Source: Yersinia massiliensis (lineage in GTDB: Bacteria; Pseudomonadota; Gammaproteobacteria; Enterobacterales; Enterobacteriaceae). Taken from it: a stretch of DNA of 64,000 nucleotides. Shown here one piece after another: positions 43,340 through 53,441 of the stretch (position 1 is the first letter of the stretch; each line of letters starts with the position of its first letter). A model generated the notes under the pieces. The model saw only the letters and a list, made by a program, of their open reading frames with translations, was not told the origin of the DNA and did not search any database. The DNA is taken from assembly GCF_003048255.1 (NCBI RefSeq), contig NZ_CP028487.1, positions 3,906,001-3,970,000 of the forward strand. Direction: 5' to 3'. The position numbers were made by a program, and so were the translations under genes.

Positions 43340-45784
43340 TTATTTATCCTGATACTTCTTAGTTCTGCGGGTCGGGCGAGTATTTGCAGGGTCATCCGGC
43401 CAAACATGCTTGGGATAACGCCCTTTCATCTCTTTTTGTACTTCTCGATAGGCCCCCTGCCAGAAGGCGGCTAAATCACCGGTAATCTGTAGCGGCCGAT
43501 GGGCCGGAGAAAGCAGTTCAAGCACCACAGCTACCCGACCGTTAGCCAGCATTGGGCTGTGCTGCTCACCGAAAACTTCCTGTAAACGCACGGCCAACAC
43601 GGGAGGCCGGTCGATTTCATAGCGAATCGATAGGCGGCTACCCGTGGGCACAGTGTAATGAGTTGGTAGCTCAGTATCCAGCCGTTGACGTTGCTGCCAG
43701 GTCAATAAGCGGGTCAATGCCTCGACGAGGTTCACTTGACGCAACCGTTTAAGGTCACGCACGCCCGATAACGAAGGTTGCAACCATAGCTCAAGCTTGT
43801 CCAATAAGCTGTCATCATCAACCGCGGGCCACGGCTCTTCTGAGAGCCAGCGGCTGGCGCATTGCAAACGGGTACGAAGCTGTTCGGCATGGTCATCCCA
43901 ATTCAGCACTTGCAGCCCCTGCTCACGCACCCAATGCAACAAAGCAGATTGTAATGCCTCATCACTGGGTTTAGCCAACGGCTGCGCGCGTAACGTTAAC
44001 CGCCCAACTTGCCAACGCCGCCAAGCCCGTAGCGTCCCTTTTGCTTCGTCCCACTCCACGGTAGTTTGTTCGTCCACCAGCCGAGGAAGTTGCTTTGTCA
44101 GATTGTCGATATCAATGGGCAATGCCAGTAAAATGCGCGCATCTGGCCCACTGTTGCTTTGTAATAAGCTGGCAGCCACCAGCCAAGGTGAACGTGACAA
44201 CGCCTCGTCTTGCGCCATGGCTGCACCCATACCATTCGCCAACAGATAGCGACCATCTTGCCCGCGTTGCTGTGCAATGCGATCGGGATAAGCCTGCGCG
44301 AGTAACTGGCCCGCAAGATCACTGTCAACTGAGCCCACTTGCCCATTGATTCTCTGCGTCAATTGCCGAGCACGCCGTTGCCAATGGGGCTGCGGGCGGC
44401 TTAGCCAATCATGTAAATCAATCTGACCCGTACGCGGCGGCTCTTCCAAAATGGCCGCCAACAACGCTGCTGTAGCCAGCGCATCCGGACTTTGTTCTGT
44501 CGCAAAACAGAGCATCGCCGCCAACCGTGGCTCGCAGCCTAAACGGGCCATCGCACGCCCCGTACTGGTCACGCGGCCGGTGACGTCAATCGCACCTAAT
44601 CGCTGTAATAACTCGCGCGCGACAGCCAGCGCCGTTAATGGAGGGGAATCAAGCCAAGTGAGTTGTGTGGCATCCTGACAGCCCCAATTCAGCAGTTCCA
44701 ACCACAGGCTACAGAGATCACTGTTTAGAATTTCTGGCTCACTGTACTCCGCTGCCCGCTCGGCCTGCTCTTTGGCAAACAGATGCCAGCAAATACCGGG
44801 CTCCAAACGCCCGGCTCGCCCAGCACGTTGCACCATCGACGCCTGACTAATACGTTGGGTAACTAAGCGCGTTAAGCCGTTTTTGACATCAAAACGCGCG
44901 ACCCGTTCCAATCCGCTATCGACCACTAGCCGGATACCTTCTATCGTGAGGCTGGTTTCAGCAATGTTAGTCGCCAATACCACTTTGCGTCGGCCAGCAG
45001 GTGCAGGCTGGATCGCTTTTTGCTGCTCGCTGAGCGGCAATGCGCCGTACAACGGGCAGAGGTCCGTATCGTGGGCCACTTCACCCTGCAAGCGCTCCAT
45101 GACCCGATGAATTTCACCGACACCGGGTAAAAACAGCAACAAAGAACCGGATTGCTCATTGAGCAAGCGTTTTACCCGATTGGCGATACCATCCTCTAGC
45201 CGTTCGTGGCTCGATAACGGCTGATAGCTTCGCTCAACAGGGAAACTGCGACCCGCGGAAACAATCGCGGGCGCGGCAGGTAAAAGGGCGGATAGGCGCG
45301 AATTATCGAGTGTCGCCGACATCAGCAGCAGCGTCAGATCATCCCGTAGCCCCTGCTGCACATCCAGCAATAGCGCTAACGCCAAATCAGCCTGCAAGCT
45401 GCGTTCATGAAACTCATCAAGGATGACCAAAGAGACGCCCGTGAGCATGGGATCTTGCTGCAACATGCGTGTCAAAATGCCTTCGGTCACCACCTCTAGA
45501 CGTGTTTCTGGCCCGCTTTTGCTTTCAGCCCGCATCCGATAACCTACCGTCTGGCCCGGCTGTTCGCCCAATTGCTCAGCCAAACGATACGCGACATTCT
45601 TCGCCGCCAAGCGCCGTGGTTCCAGCATGATAATGCGACCCGCGAACCCGCTATATTTTAGGATTTGCAGCGGCAACCACGTCGATTTTCCTGCCCCCGT
45701 AGGGGCATGGAGTAAGACTTGCGATGAGTTTTGCAGCGCGGCCATTATCTCGTTGAGCACTTCACCTACCGGTAAAGCGGCCAT
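43340..45784 (-). CDS. hrpB: ATP-dependent RNA helicase HrpB
   Basis: About 814 residues of a DEAH-type helicase of unknown cellular target. Motif I is TGAGKSTWLPL (near residue 30), the DEAH box is present as DEFHERS, the SAT motif is MSATLD, and the C-terminal helicase half has TNIAETSLTIEGI and QRAGRAGRLEPG. The HrpB-specific C-terminal domain ends FWQGAYREVQKEMKGRYPKHVWPDDP, a family hallmark. I take the ATG at 45784 (MAALPVGEVL) by alignment with known HrpB starts; a GTG 16 codons upstream is possible. It is transcribed toward mrcB. Confidence 0.94.
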   Translation of the reverse strand: MAALPVGEVLNEIMAALQNSSQVLLHAPTGAGKSTWLPLQILKYSGFAGRIIMLEPRRLAAKNVAYRLAEQLGEQPGQTVGYRMRAESKSGPETRLEVVTEGILTRMLQQDPMLTGVSLVILDEFHERSLQADLALALLLDVQQGLRDDLTLLLMSATLDNSRLSALLPAAPAIVSAGRSFPVERSYQPLSSHERLEDGIANRVKRLLNEQSGSLLLFLPGVGEIHRVMERLQGEVAHDTDLCPLYGALPLSEQQKAIQPAPAGRRKVVLATNIAETSLTIEGIRLVVDSGLERVARFDVKNGLTRLVTQRISQASMVQRAGRAGRLEPGICWHLFAKEQAERAAEYSEPEILNSDLCSLWLELLNWGCQDATQLTWLDSPPLTALAVARELLQRLGAIDVTGRVTSTGRAMARLGCEPRLAAMLCFATEQSPDALATAALLAAILEEPPRTGQIDLHDWLSRPQPHWQRRARQLTQRINGQVGSVDSDLAGQLLAQAYPDRIAQQRGQDGRYLLANGMGAAMAQDEALSRSPWLVAASLLQSNSGPDARILLALPIDIDNLTKQLPRLVDEQTTVEWDEAKGTLRAWRRWQVGRLTLRAQPLAKPSDEALQSALLHWVREQGLQVLNWDDHAEQLRTRLQCASRWLSEEPWPAVDDDSLLDKLELWLQPSLSGVRDLKRLRQVNLVEALTRLLTWQQRQRLDTELPTHYTVPTGSRLSIRYEIDRPPVLAVRLQEVFGEQHSPMLANGRVAVVLELLSPAHRPLQITGDLAAFWQGAYREVQKEMKGRYPKHVWPDDPANTRPTRRTKKYQDK

Positions 45785-45899
45785 CGCATCACTTTCTCTC
45801 AAACTCACCACATTCTTCCCTCTGTTCTCCACATTTATCGTCAGCCATTATACCATCATGACCCTGTAGCGTATTTAGCCGAGTGATTATGCCAATCTA

Positions 45900-46460
45900 A
45901 TGATTAATGCCGTTGATAAAACTAACCGCCGCCTGTTCTTTGCACTGGCACTGCCTAAGCCGCTACAACAAAAAATTGTACAGTGGCGGGCAGACCATCT
46001 CCCACCGGAGGCAGGACATCCGATTGCCGCAGCGAATCTGCACCTGACACTGGCTTTTCTCGGTGAGGTGAGCGCTGCCAAAGCGCAAGTATTACAACAG
46101 CAAGCGGGCCGCATCAGTCAATCAGGCTTTAACGTGATGCTAGATGATATTGGTCATTGGCCCAGTTCCGGCGTGGTATGGCTCGGTTGTAAAAACCCGC
46201 CTCGAGGGTTGTTGCAATTAGCGCAATTACTGCGCTCACAGGCCGCACGCAGTGGTTGTTATCAAACGCCGCTGCCTTTTCATCCCCATGTGACCCTACT
46301 GCGTGGCGCTGTGCGCCCAGTCGCTCTACCAGCCAAAACCCAAAATGAAAGCTTCCGCGGGGATCATTTCTCATTGTATGAATCTGTTTTCGCACGTGGC
46401 CGCACTCGTTATAACGTCATTCAAAGCTGGCCGTTGACGGGCAGTAGCAAGGATATCTGA
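45900..46460 (+). CDS. thpR: RNA 2',3'-cyclic phosphodiesterase
   Basis: A 186-residue member of the 2H phosphoesterase family (formerly LigT). The two catalytic HxT motifs are visible as [12 protein letters not shown] (near 48-59) and [12 protein letters not shown] (near 127-138). It opens 2',3'-cyclic phosphates; the physiological RNA target is not established. Its TGA overlaps the sfsA ATG (TGATG), so the two are translationally coupled. It is divergent from hrpB. Confidence 0.94.
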   Translation: MINAVDKTNRRLFFALALPKPLQQKIVQWRADHLPPEAGHPIAAANLHLTLAFLGEVSAAKAQVLQQQAGRISQSGFNVMLDDIGHWPSSGVVWLGCKNPPRGLLQLAQLLRSQAARSGCYQTPLPFHPHVTLLRGAVRPVALPAKTQNESFRGDHFSLYESVFARGRTRYNVIQSWPLTGSSKDI

Positions 46461-47287
46461 TGCCCATTAAACCCCTACTGACTTATGAGCCAAAATTACA
46501 ATCGGCCACACTTATCCAGCGGTATAAACGATTTTTAGCTGATATTGTGACGCCCGCCGGAGAATCATTAACCATTCATTGCGCTAATACAGGAGCGATG
46601 ACCGGATGCGCTACGCCAGGAGATACCGTTTGGTATTCAACTTCGGAAAATCCGAAACGTAAGTATCCCCACAGTTGGGAACTGACGCATACCCAAGAGG
46701 GGGATTGGATCTGCGTAAATACGATGCGTGCCAATGAGTTAGTGAGTTTAGCGATAGATAATAATCAGATCATTGAATTATCTGGTTACACTTCTGTCAA
46801 AAGAGAAGTTAAGTATGGGGATGAGAACAGCCGTATAGACTTGTTATTGCAGGCAGAAAATAGGTCTAACTGCTATATTGAAGTCAAGTCGGTCACCTTA
46901 TTACAGCAACAGTGTGGGTACTTCCCGGATGCTGTCACCCTACGGGGACAAAAGCATCTCAGGGAGTTACAAAGCATGGTTGCCGACGGTCACCGGGCGG
47001 TACTTTTTTTTGCCGTATTGCATACGGGTATCAGGCAAGTTTCTGCTGCCCGACACATTGACAATCGCTATGCAGAATTGCTGGCCCAGGCTCAGCAAGC
47101 AGGAGTGGAGGTTATTTGCTACGGTTTTCAACTATCGCCTGACGGTATTGCATTGGATGTTCGCTTACCGTTATTACTGGACGAAACGCTGTCACCAAAA
47201 GCGCTGAATAAAAAAGCGATTATGGGGTCAAGCGACTCGCTAGATACGCCTTCCTTCACATCATTGTCAAGCAGGCGACAGGAATAA
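46460..47287 (+). CDS. sfsA: SfsA family protein (sugar fermentation stimulation)
   Basis: A 275-residue DNA-binding/nuclease-like protein. The conserved part includes [35 protein letters not shown] segment, [28 protein letters not shown] and [14 protein letters not shown] RGQKHLREL (PD-(D/E)XK-like core with D and E-x-K). In E. coli it raises maltose gene expression with CRP; the mechanism is unclear. It is about 35 residues longer at the C-terminus than the usual 234-240, with a Ser-rich tail ([18 protein letters not shown]). It lies between thpR and dksA. Confidence 0.9.
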   Translation: MPIKPLLTYEPKLQSATLIQRYKRFLADIVTPAGESLTIHCANTGAMTGCATPGDTVWYSTSENPKRKYPHSWELTHTQEGDWICVNTMRANELVSLAIDNNQIIELSGYTSVKREVKYGDENSRIDLLLQAENRSNCYIEVKSVTLLQQQCGYFPDAVTLRGQKHLRELQSMVADGHRAVLFFAVLHTGIRQVSAARHIDNRYAELLAQAQQAGVEVICYGFQLSPDGIALDVRLPLLLDETLSPKALNKKAIMGSSDSLDTPSFTSLSSRRQE

Positions 47288-47380
47288 TTGCCAACCTACC
47301 TTCCTTCTGTTATTTATAGCGGCCTGATTTTTCCCCGTCTTGGGGATTTCGATAGTGCGTATGAATGTAGGAGAAGCATC

Positions 47381-47836
47381 ATGCAAGAAGGGCAAAAACG
47401 TAAAACCTCGTCCTTGAGCATTCTCGCCATCGCTGGGGTAGAGCCGTACCAAGAGAAGCCCGGCGAAGAGTATATGAATGCGGCCCAGTTGTTGCACTTC
47501 AAGCTGATCCTTGAAGCATGGCGCAACCAACTCAGGGATGAAGTCGACCGTACTGTATCGCACATGCAAGACGAAGCGGCTAATTTCCCTGATCCGGTAG
47601 ACCGTGCCGCACAGGAAGAAGAGTTTAGTCTTGAACTTCGCAACCGCGACCGTGAGCGCAAACTGATCAAAAAGATCGAGAAAACGCTGAAGAAAGTTGA
47701 GGATGACGATTTCGGCTTCTGCGAATCTTGTGGCGTAGAGATCGGTATTCGCCGTCTGGAAGCGCGGCCAACTGCAGATTTGTGCATTGACTGTAAAACC
47801 CTAGCCGAAATCCGCGAAAAGCAGATGGCTGGTTAA
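47381..47836 (+). CDS. dksA: RNA polymerase-binding transcription factor DksA
   Basis: A 151-residue factor that enters the RNA polymerase secondary channel and works with ppGpp made by RelA (encoded at 20-22 kb). The start is the ATG at 47381 ([11 protein letters not shown]) after AGGAG; the frame stays open 31 codons upstream to the sfsA stop. The coiled-coil tip has the functional acidic pair in [20 protein letters not shown]. The zinc finger is [15 protein letters not shown] with CIDCK. It is the standard length. Confidence 0.98.
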   Translation: MQEGQKRKTSSLSILAIAGVEPYQEKPGEEYMNAAQLLHFKLILEAWRNQLRDEVDRTVSHMQDEAANFPDPVDRAAQEEEFSLELRNRDRERKLIKKIEKTLKKVEDDDFGFCESCGVEIGIRRLEARPTADLCIDCKTLAEIREKQMAG

Positions 47837-47856
47837 TAAGCCTACCCCAATTTATT

Positions 47857-47933
47857 GGCGTTGCACTCATAACCCTGCAACGCCTAGAACGACGGGTAAA
47901 TACGGTGTCAGAACTCTTTCCGGCACCGTATTT
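47857..47933 (+). other. Two tandem hairpins between dksA and gluQ
   Basis: Stem 1 is GGCGTTGCA (47857-47865) with TGCAACGCC (47876-47884). Stem 2 is AAATACGGTG (47898-47907) with CACCGTATTT (47924-47933). Both are perfect, 9 and 10 bp. They may end most dksA transcription or tune read-through into gluQ. Stem 2 has TTT on its 3' side only. Confidence 0.55.
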
Positions 47934-47962
47934 CATAAGCTGGATCCCCTTTCCCTACTTTT

Positions 47963-48865
47963 ATGCCCGATACTATCCATCACTCTGACCGCCAGCAGAA
48001 TCAGTATGTCGGCCGCTTTGCGCCCTCCCCCTCTGGCGATTTGCATTTCGGTTCATTGATTGCGGCACTGGGGAGTTATTTGCAAGCTCGCGCTCAAGGT
48101 GGGCAATGGCTCGTTCGCATTGAAGATATTGATCCCCCACGTGAAATCCCAGGTGCAGCGGCACGTATTCTCGCCACATTAGACCATTATGGCCTCCATT
48201 GGGACGGCTCTGTTATCTATCAGTCTCAGCGCCATGAAGCTTATCGCGCAACCTTAGACTGGTTGGCACAACAAGGGCTGAGCTATTATTGCACTTGCAC
48301 CCGTAGCCGAATTCAGCAAATTGGGGGCTACTACGACGGTTATTGCCGTGAACGCCATTTGCCCGCCAACGGTGCCGCCATTCGCTTGCGACAGACTCAG
48401 CCGGTTTATGCCTTTTATGATAAATTGCTCGGTGAACTGCATGCCGATCCCGCGCTGGCAAAAGAAGATTTTATTATTCGCCGCCGAGATGGCTTATTCG
48501 CCTATAATCTGGCTGTTGTGGTCGACGACGCTTTTCAAGGTGTCACGGAAATCGTGCGCGGAGCTGATTTGATTGAGCCGACGGTGCGCCAAATCGCGCT
48601 TTATCAACAGTTGCAGCAACCGGTTCCCAGCTATGTGCATTTGCCATTGGCGTTGAATCATGACGGTAATAAGCTATCCAAGCAAAATCATGCGCCGCCG
48701 CTGCCAAATGGCGATCCGCGACCAGTGTTAGTTGAAGCGCTGACGTTTTTGCATCAACCGTTACCTGAAAATTGGCAAGATCTTGATTTAACATTATTAT
48801 TACGTTTTGCCGTCGAAAACTGGTCGTTGGCAACTATTCCTGCCTCAGGATTTCAGGGTCAATAA
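47963..48865 (+). CDS. gluQ: Glutamyl-Q tRNA(Asp) synthetase
   Basis: A 300-residue truncated glutamyl-tRNA synthetase paralogue that attaches glutamate to queuosine in tRNA-Asp, linking it to queD and queE in this window. The class I signature is [14 protein letters not shown] (HIGH-like, near 18-31) and the KMSKS-like motif appears as NKLSKQNHA near 236. A zinc-binding set is seen in [12 protein letters not shown] near 105-116 and YCRER. It lacks an anticodon-binding domain, as expected. Confidence 0.95.
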   Translation: MPDTIHHSDRQQNQYVGRFAPSPSGDLHFGSLIAALGSYLQARAQGGQWLVRIEDIDPPREIPGAAARILATLDHYGLHWDGSVIYQSQRHEAYRATLDWLAQQGLSYYCTCTRSRIQQIGGYYDGYCRERHLPANGAAIRLRQTQPVYAFYDKLLGELHADPALAKEDFIIRRRDGLFAYNLAVVVDDAFQGVTEIVRGADLIEPTVRQIALYQQLQQPVPSYVHLPLALNHDGNKLSKQNHAPPLPNGDPRPVLVEALTFLHQPLPENWQDLDLTLLLRFAVENWSLATIPASGFQGQ

Positions 48866-48994
48866 ACCCTATTTCAGCAGGCTGATAATTGTCGCTGAAA
48901 ACACAACAGCATTCTCAAAAGAAGTAGGGTGAGCTATGATTAGCCGCTGTTTTTCTGTCGTTCTGATATTTATTAGCCACTATCGAGGTGTACC

Positions 48995-50536
48995 ATTTTT
49001 ACCCGAGTAGCCAATTTCTGCCGTAAGGTACTGATTCGCGATGATAAATCGACCCGCGATAGCAAAACTGACCGTGACGACTCGGCCCGTGATAGCAGTA
49101 CCCGTAAAGATAATGTGCGCGGTGAAGATAACGTGGCCCGCAAAGAAAGAAGGCCCGCCAGAGCAAATACTGGGCGCAAGAATCATGCGGCATCGGCTTC
49201 GCAAGAGAGTCCAATGACCATTATTCCGCGAGATCAGCACAATATCTCTCGCAGAGAAATCAGCGATAATGCGCTGAAGGTGCTCTATCGCCTGAATAAA
49301 TCTGGCTATGAAGCCTATCTGGTTGGCGGCGGCGTTCGTGACTTGTTGCTGGGCAAAAAACCTAAAGATTTTGATATCACCACCAGCGCGACCCCAGAGC
49401 AAGTAAGGAAATTATTCCGTAACTGCCGTCTGGTCGGCCGCCGTTTCCGTCTGGCCCACGTCATGTTTGGCCCAGAAATTATTGAAGTGGCGACCTTCCG
49501 TGGTCATCACGAGCAACTGCAAGCCGAAGATAGCGATAAAAACTCTTCCCAGCAGGCACAAAGTGGCATGCTGCTGCGTGACAACATTTTTGGCACCATT
49601 GAAGATGACGCACAACGCCGCGATTTCACCATTAATAGCCTCTACTACGGCATTTCAGATTTTGCGCTGCGTGATTACACCGGCGGTTTACGTGATCTGA
49701 ATGAAGGCATTATCCGGCTGATTGGCGACCCAGAAACACGCTACCGTGAAGATCCGGTGCGGATGCTGCGAGCAGTGCGTTTTGCCGCTAAATTGGATAT
49801 GACGATCAGCCCAGAAACCGCTGAGCCAATCCCGCGTTTAGCGTCATTGCTGCGTGATATCCCACCCGCTCGTTTGTTTGAGGAATCTCTCAAACTGCTG
49901 CAATCGGGTTATGGCTACAAAACCTATTTAAAACTGTGTGAATACCAACTGTTCCAGCCATTATTCCCACTGATTGCCCGTAACTTTACTGAGCAGCATG
50001 ACTCCCCTATGGAGCGCATACTGGTTCAGGTGCTGAAAAATACTGACCATCGTCTGCATAATGATCAGCGCGTCAATCCGGCCTTCTTGTTTGCCGCGAT
50101 GCTTTGGTACCCACTGATTGAGCATGCGCAGAAGTTAACGCAAGAAAGTGGGCTGGCCTACTACGATGCTTTCGCTTTGGCAATGAACGATGTACTGGAT
50201 GAAGAGTGCCGTTCTCTGGCGATACCGAAGCGTATTACTTCGTTGGTACGGGATATCTGGCTGCTGCAATTACGCCTGTCTCGCCGCCAAGGTAAACGTG
50301 CGCACAAGCTGATGGAGCATCCAAAATTCCGCGCTGCTTACGATCTGTTAGCACTGCGTGCCGAAGTGGAAAACAACCATGAGTTGCAGCGCCTTGCACA
50401 GTGGTGGGGGGAATTCCAAGAAGCAACGCCACTGCAACAGAAAAATATGCTGAATACGTTAGGGGCTGATCCGGCACCACGCCGCTCCCGAACTCGTCGC
50501 CCGCGTAAGCCTGCGCCACGCAAAGAAGGGGCATAA
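48995..50536 (+). CDS. pcnB: Poly(A) polymerase I with ATT start codon
   Basis: About 513 residues when started at ATT 48995. It adds poly(A) tails to RNA for decay and controls ColE1-type plasmid copy number. The ATT follows a GAGGTG ribosome site, and the first 13 codons encode [12 protein letters not shown] after the start, identical to the E. coli PcnB N-terminus, which also uses AUU. The in-frame stop TAG is at 48974-48976 and no ATG, GTG or TTG lies between. Residues 15-60 are a repetitive Arg/Asp/Ser-rich insert. The catalytic [17 protein letters not shown] and [10 protein letters not shown] follow. The tail is [18 protein letters not shown]. Confidence 0.95.
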   Translation: MFTRVANFCRKVLIRDDKSTRDSKTDRDDSARDSSTRKDNVRGEDNVARKERRPARANTGRKNHAASASQESPMTIIPRDQHNISRREISDNALKVLYRLNKSGYEAYLVGGGVRDLLLGKKPKDFDITTSATPEQVRKLFRNCRLVGRRFRLAHVMFGPEIIEVATFRGHHEQLQAEDSDKNSSQQAQSGMLLRDNIFGTIEDDAQRRDFTINSLYYGISDFALRDYTGGLRDLNEGIIRLIGDPETRYREDPVRMLRAVRFAAKLDMTISPETAEPIPRLASLLRDIPPARLFEESLKLLQSGYGYKTYLKLCEYQLFQPLFPLIARNFTEQHDSPMERILVQVLKNTDHRLHNDQRVNPAFLFAAMLWYPLIEHAQKLTQESGLAYYDAFALAMNDVLDEECRSLAIPKRITSLVRDIWLLQLRLSRRQGKRAHKLMEHPKFRAAYDLLALRAEVENNHELQRLAQWWGEFQEATPLQQKNMLNTLGADPAPRRSRTRRPRKPAPRKEGA

Positions 50537-50544
50537 TTCGCATC

Positions 50545-51024
50545 ATGATCCGAGTTTATATCGCGCTGGGAAGTAATCAGTCCATGCCACTTCAGCAGGT
50601 TAAAACTGCGTTGGAGGCATTGGCGCATTTGCCGCGCACTCGGTTAGTGGCGTGTTCGCCTTTTTATCGTACCAAACCCTTAGGCCCGCAGGATCAACCC
50701 GATTTCCTCAATGCGGTGGTTGCTCTGGATACGTCACTGCCACCAGAGCAATTGCTGGATCACACTCAAGCCATTGAGCGCAATCAGGGAAGAGTCAGGA
50801 AAGAACAACGGTGGGGGCCGCGGACACTGGATCTGGATATAATGCTGTACGGCGATCAGGTGATAAAAACTGACCGCCTGATAGTTCCGCATTATGGTTT
50901 GAAAGAGCGTGAGTTTATGCTGTATCCACTCGCAGACATCGCACCTGATCTTATCTTCCCTGATGGCGAAGCACTTGCTACGCGCTTAGCATTAGTGGAT
51001 AAAAATGGACTTGTGCCTTGGTAA
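50545..51024 (+). CDS. folK: 6-hydroxymethyl-7,8-dihydropterin pyrophosphokinase
   Basis: A 159-residue enzyme that transfers pyrophosphate from ATP to hydroxymethyldihydropterin in folate synthesis. The motifs YIALGSNQSMPLQQV (near 5-19), FYRTKPLGPQDQPDFLNAV (near 41-60) and the signature RWGPRTLDLDIMLYGD (near 88-103) are intact. It starts eight bases after the pcnB stop and precedes panB, so it is likely cotranscribed with pcnB. Confidence 0.98.
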   Translation: MIRVYIALGSNQSMPLQQVKTALEALAHLPRTRLVACSPFYRTKPLGPQDQPDFLNAVVALDTSLPPEQLLDHTQAIERNQGRVRKEQRWGPRTLDLDIMLYGDQVIKTDRLIVPHYGLKEREFMLYPLADIAPDLIFPDGEALATRLALVDKNGLVPW

Positions 51025-51120
51025 CCCGCCCCAAACACTGATAATCTCGAACGAAAATAACCCTACTATTCCTATCTGATATCTCCTTTCCATTTTAACC
51101 CCATTTCAGGAGAAAGAGTG

Positions 51121-51918
51121 ATGAAAGCCACCACCATGAGCCACTTACGCCAATGGAAGCAAGAAAAGCGTAAGTTCGCCACACTGACCGCCTATGATGC
51201 CAGTTTTGCCCAGTTATTCGCCGAGCAGGGTATTGAAGTCCTGCTGGTGGGGGATTCGCTCGGTATGACTTTGCAAGGGTTTGACTCAACGCTCCCTGTC
51301 ACCATCGCTGATGTGGCATACCATACCCGTGCCGTGCGCCGTGGTGCGCCACATTGCCTGTTATTGGCTGATATGCCGTTTATGAGTTATGCCACACCTG
51401 AGCAAACATTCACTAACGCGGCAGAGCTGATGCGTGCTGGGGCCAACATGGTCAAAGTGGAAGGTGGTAGCTGGTTATGCGATACCGTTCGCATGTTAGC
51501 TGAGCGTGCCGTGCCTGTTTGCGGCCACTTAGGGCTAACGCCTCAGTCAGTGAATATCTTTGGCGGTTACAAAGTGCAAGGCCGTGAAGAAGTGGCGGCC
51601 AATCAGTTGCTAAAAGATGCCTTGGCTCTTGAACTTGCCGGTGCGCAATTATTGGTATTGGAGTGCGTTCCCGTTGCGTTGGCAAAACAATTCAGTGAAG
51701 AGCTATCGATTCCGGTTATTGGGATTGGTGCAGGAAATGTGACCGATGGCCAAATTCTTGTTATGCATGATGCGCTGGGCATTACAGGCGGTCATACCCC
51801 CAAATTCAGCAAAAACTTCTTAGCGCAAAGTGCGGGTGATATTCGCGCGGCCATTAAGCTGTATATCCAAGAAGTTGAAAGTGGTGTCTACCCTGCTGAA
51901 GAGCACACCTTCCAGTAA
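51121..51918 (+). CDS. panB: 3-methyl-2-oxobutanoate hydroxymethyltransferase
   Basis: A 265-residue enzyme that makes ketopantoate from ketoisovalerate and methylenetetrahydrofolate, linking it to folK. It starts at the ATG at 51121 after AGGAGAAAG. Landmarks are [14 protein letters not shown] [27 protein letters not shown] near 43-55, the metal ligand region, VKVEGG near 113-118, [19 protein letters not shown] near 136-154 and [18 protein letters not shown]. It is followed by panC with a 147-base gap. Confidence 0.98.
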   Translation: MKATTMSHLRQWKQEKRKFATLTAYDASFAQLFAEQGIEVLLVGDSLGMTLQGFDSTLPVTIADVAYHTRAVRRGAPHCLLLADMPFMSYATPEQTFTNAAELMRAGANMVKVEGGSWLCDTVRMLAERAVPVCGHLGLTPQSVNIFGGYKVQGREEVAANQLLKDALALELAGAQLLVLECVPVALAKQFSEELSIPVIGIGAGNVTDGQILVMHDALGITGGHTPKFSKNFLAQSAGDIRAAIKLYIQEVESGVYPAEEHTFQ

Positions 51919-52065
51919 GTTATTATTGAAAAATTATCCCCATAGGACTTGGCATTGTAGTCGATAGCAAGAGCATGTACGCCGATGAACGGACTCAATT
52001 CAGTTCATCGGGTATATGAACCTCGCTCCCCCTACAACGTCAAGCGTAAAGGGGGGAGGAAAGAA

Positions 52066-52920
52066 ATGCTGATAATCGAAACTCTGCCACTCCTACGCCA
52101 GCAAATGCGCCGTTGGCGTCAAGAGGGTAAGCGTGTCGCGTTGGTCCCCACGATGGGCAACCTACATGAAGGGCATATGACGTTAGTGGAAGATGCCAAA
52201 ACTCGCGCTGATGTGGTGGTGGTGAGTATTTTCGTCAACCCAATGCAATTTGAACGCGCTGATGATTTGGCTCACTACCCAAGAACGTTGCAGGAAGATT
52301 GCGAAAAGCTGACGCGACACGGCGTTGATTTAGTGTTTGCCCCCGCCGCCACCGATGTTTATCCCGCCGGGCTAGAAAGTCAGACTTATGTCGATGTGCC
52401 TGCGCTATCGACCATTTTGGAAGGCGCTAGCCGCCCTGGGCATTTCCGCGGCGTTTCAACCATTGTCAGCAAGCTGTTTAATCTGGTGCAGCCGGATATT
52501 GCCTGTTTTGGCGAAAAAGATTATCAGCAGTTAGCGCTGATCCGCAAAATGGTGGCGGATATGGGATACGACATCAATATTGTCGGTGTCCCGATTGTCC
52601 GTGCTAAAGATGGTTTAGCCTTAAGCTCACGTAATGGATATTTGACTGCCGAAGAGCGGAAAATTGCTCCCCAGCTCTATAAAATCATGCAAGCACTGGC
52701 AGAGAAGCTCACCGCCGGTGAACGGCAAATTGATGATTTACTCGCAGAGACTGCTGAGCAGTTACGTCTTGCCGGTTTTACCCCAGATGAACTGTTTATC
52801 CGCGACGCGGAGACCTTGCAACCACTGACGGTAGATAGCAAACAAGCCGTGATTCTAATGGCTGCTTGGTTAGGTAAAGCGCGGCTAATCGATAACCAGC
52901 AAGTGAATCTGCGCGACTGA
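52066..52920 (+). CDS. panC: Pantothenate synthetase
   Basis: A 284-residue enzyme that condenses pantoate with beta-alanine, using ATP. It starts at the ATG at 52066 ([14 protein letters not shown]) after GGGAGGAAAG; the upstream open frame is not needed. The HIGH-like ATP motif is [16 protein letters not shown] (near 27-42). [31 protein letters not shown] (near 148-164) and the KMSKS-like LSSRNGYL (near 187-194) follow. It is family length. The beta-alanine comes from PanD, encoded next. Confidence 0.98.
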   Translation: MLIIETLPLLRQQMRRWRQEGKRVALVPTMGNLHEGHMTLVEDAKTRADVVVVSIFVNPMQFERADDLAHYPRTLQEDCEKLTRHGVDLVFAPAATDVYPAGLESQTYVDVPALSTILEGASRPGHFRGVSTIVSKLFNLVQPDIACFGEKDYQQLALIRKMVADMGYDINIVGVPIVRAKDGLALSSRNGYLTAEERKIAPQLYKIMQALAEKLTAGERQIDDLLAETAEQLRLAGFTPDELFIRDAETLQPLTVDSKQAVILMAAWLGKARLIDNQQVNLRD

Positions 52921-53050
52921 TTCTCATTGGGGCATTTCTATCGCATCGTGATAGACAAGTGATATAAAATCAGCAAAACTGAGCAATTGGTTCGGGATCA
53001 GTTGATGACGGAATCGGGTATTCGCTTAATCGGGGTCAAAGGTAAGAGTT

Positions 53051-53431
53051 ATGATACGCACTATGTTGCAAGGCAAACTGCATCGAGTCAAAGTCACTCA
53101 AGCTGATTTGCACTATGAAGGTTCCTGCGCCATTGATCAGGATTTTCTGGAAGCCGCTGGTATTCTGGAATATGAAGCGATTGATATTTATAACGTTGAT
53201 AATGGTCAGCGTTTTTCTACTTACGCAATCGCTGCTGAGCGTGGCTCACGGATCATCTCTGTGAATGGCGCAGCAGCGCGCTGCGCTTGTGTGGGCGATA
53301 AGCTGATTATCTGTTCATATGTGCAGATGTCAGATGCCGAGGCTCGCCTGCATCACCCGAAAGTCGCTTATTTCGAGGGTGAGAATCAGTTGCAGCGTAG
53401 GGCTAAGGCTGTTCCTGTTCAGGTTGCCTAA
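53051..53431 (+). CDS. panD: Aspartate 1-decarboxylase (pyruvoyl enzyme)
   Basis: A 126-residue proenzyme that cleaves itself at Gly24-Ser25 (in [12 protein letters not shown]) to give the pyruvoyl cofactor, then makes beta-alanine for Pan[25 protein letters not shown] (active-site Tyr and Asn) and the C-terminal [26 protein letters not shown] end match E. coli PanD. It follows panC by 130 bases, where E. coli has an inserted yadD. A tandem ERIC array starts eleven bases after its stop. Confidence 0.98.
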   Translation: MIRTMLQGKLHRVKVTQADLHYEGSCAIDQDFLEAAGILEYEAIDIYNVDNGQRFSTYAIAAERGSRIISVNGAAARCACVGDKLIICSYVQMSDAEARLHHPKVAYFEGENQLQRRAKAVPVQVA

Positions 53432-53441
53432 TGACCCTTCG

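Noticed and set aside
49115-50536. Shorter pcnB starting at GTG 49115
   Set aside because: It has no good ribosome site and would drop the conserved [12 protein letters not shown] leader, which is encoded in frame after the upstream ATT.
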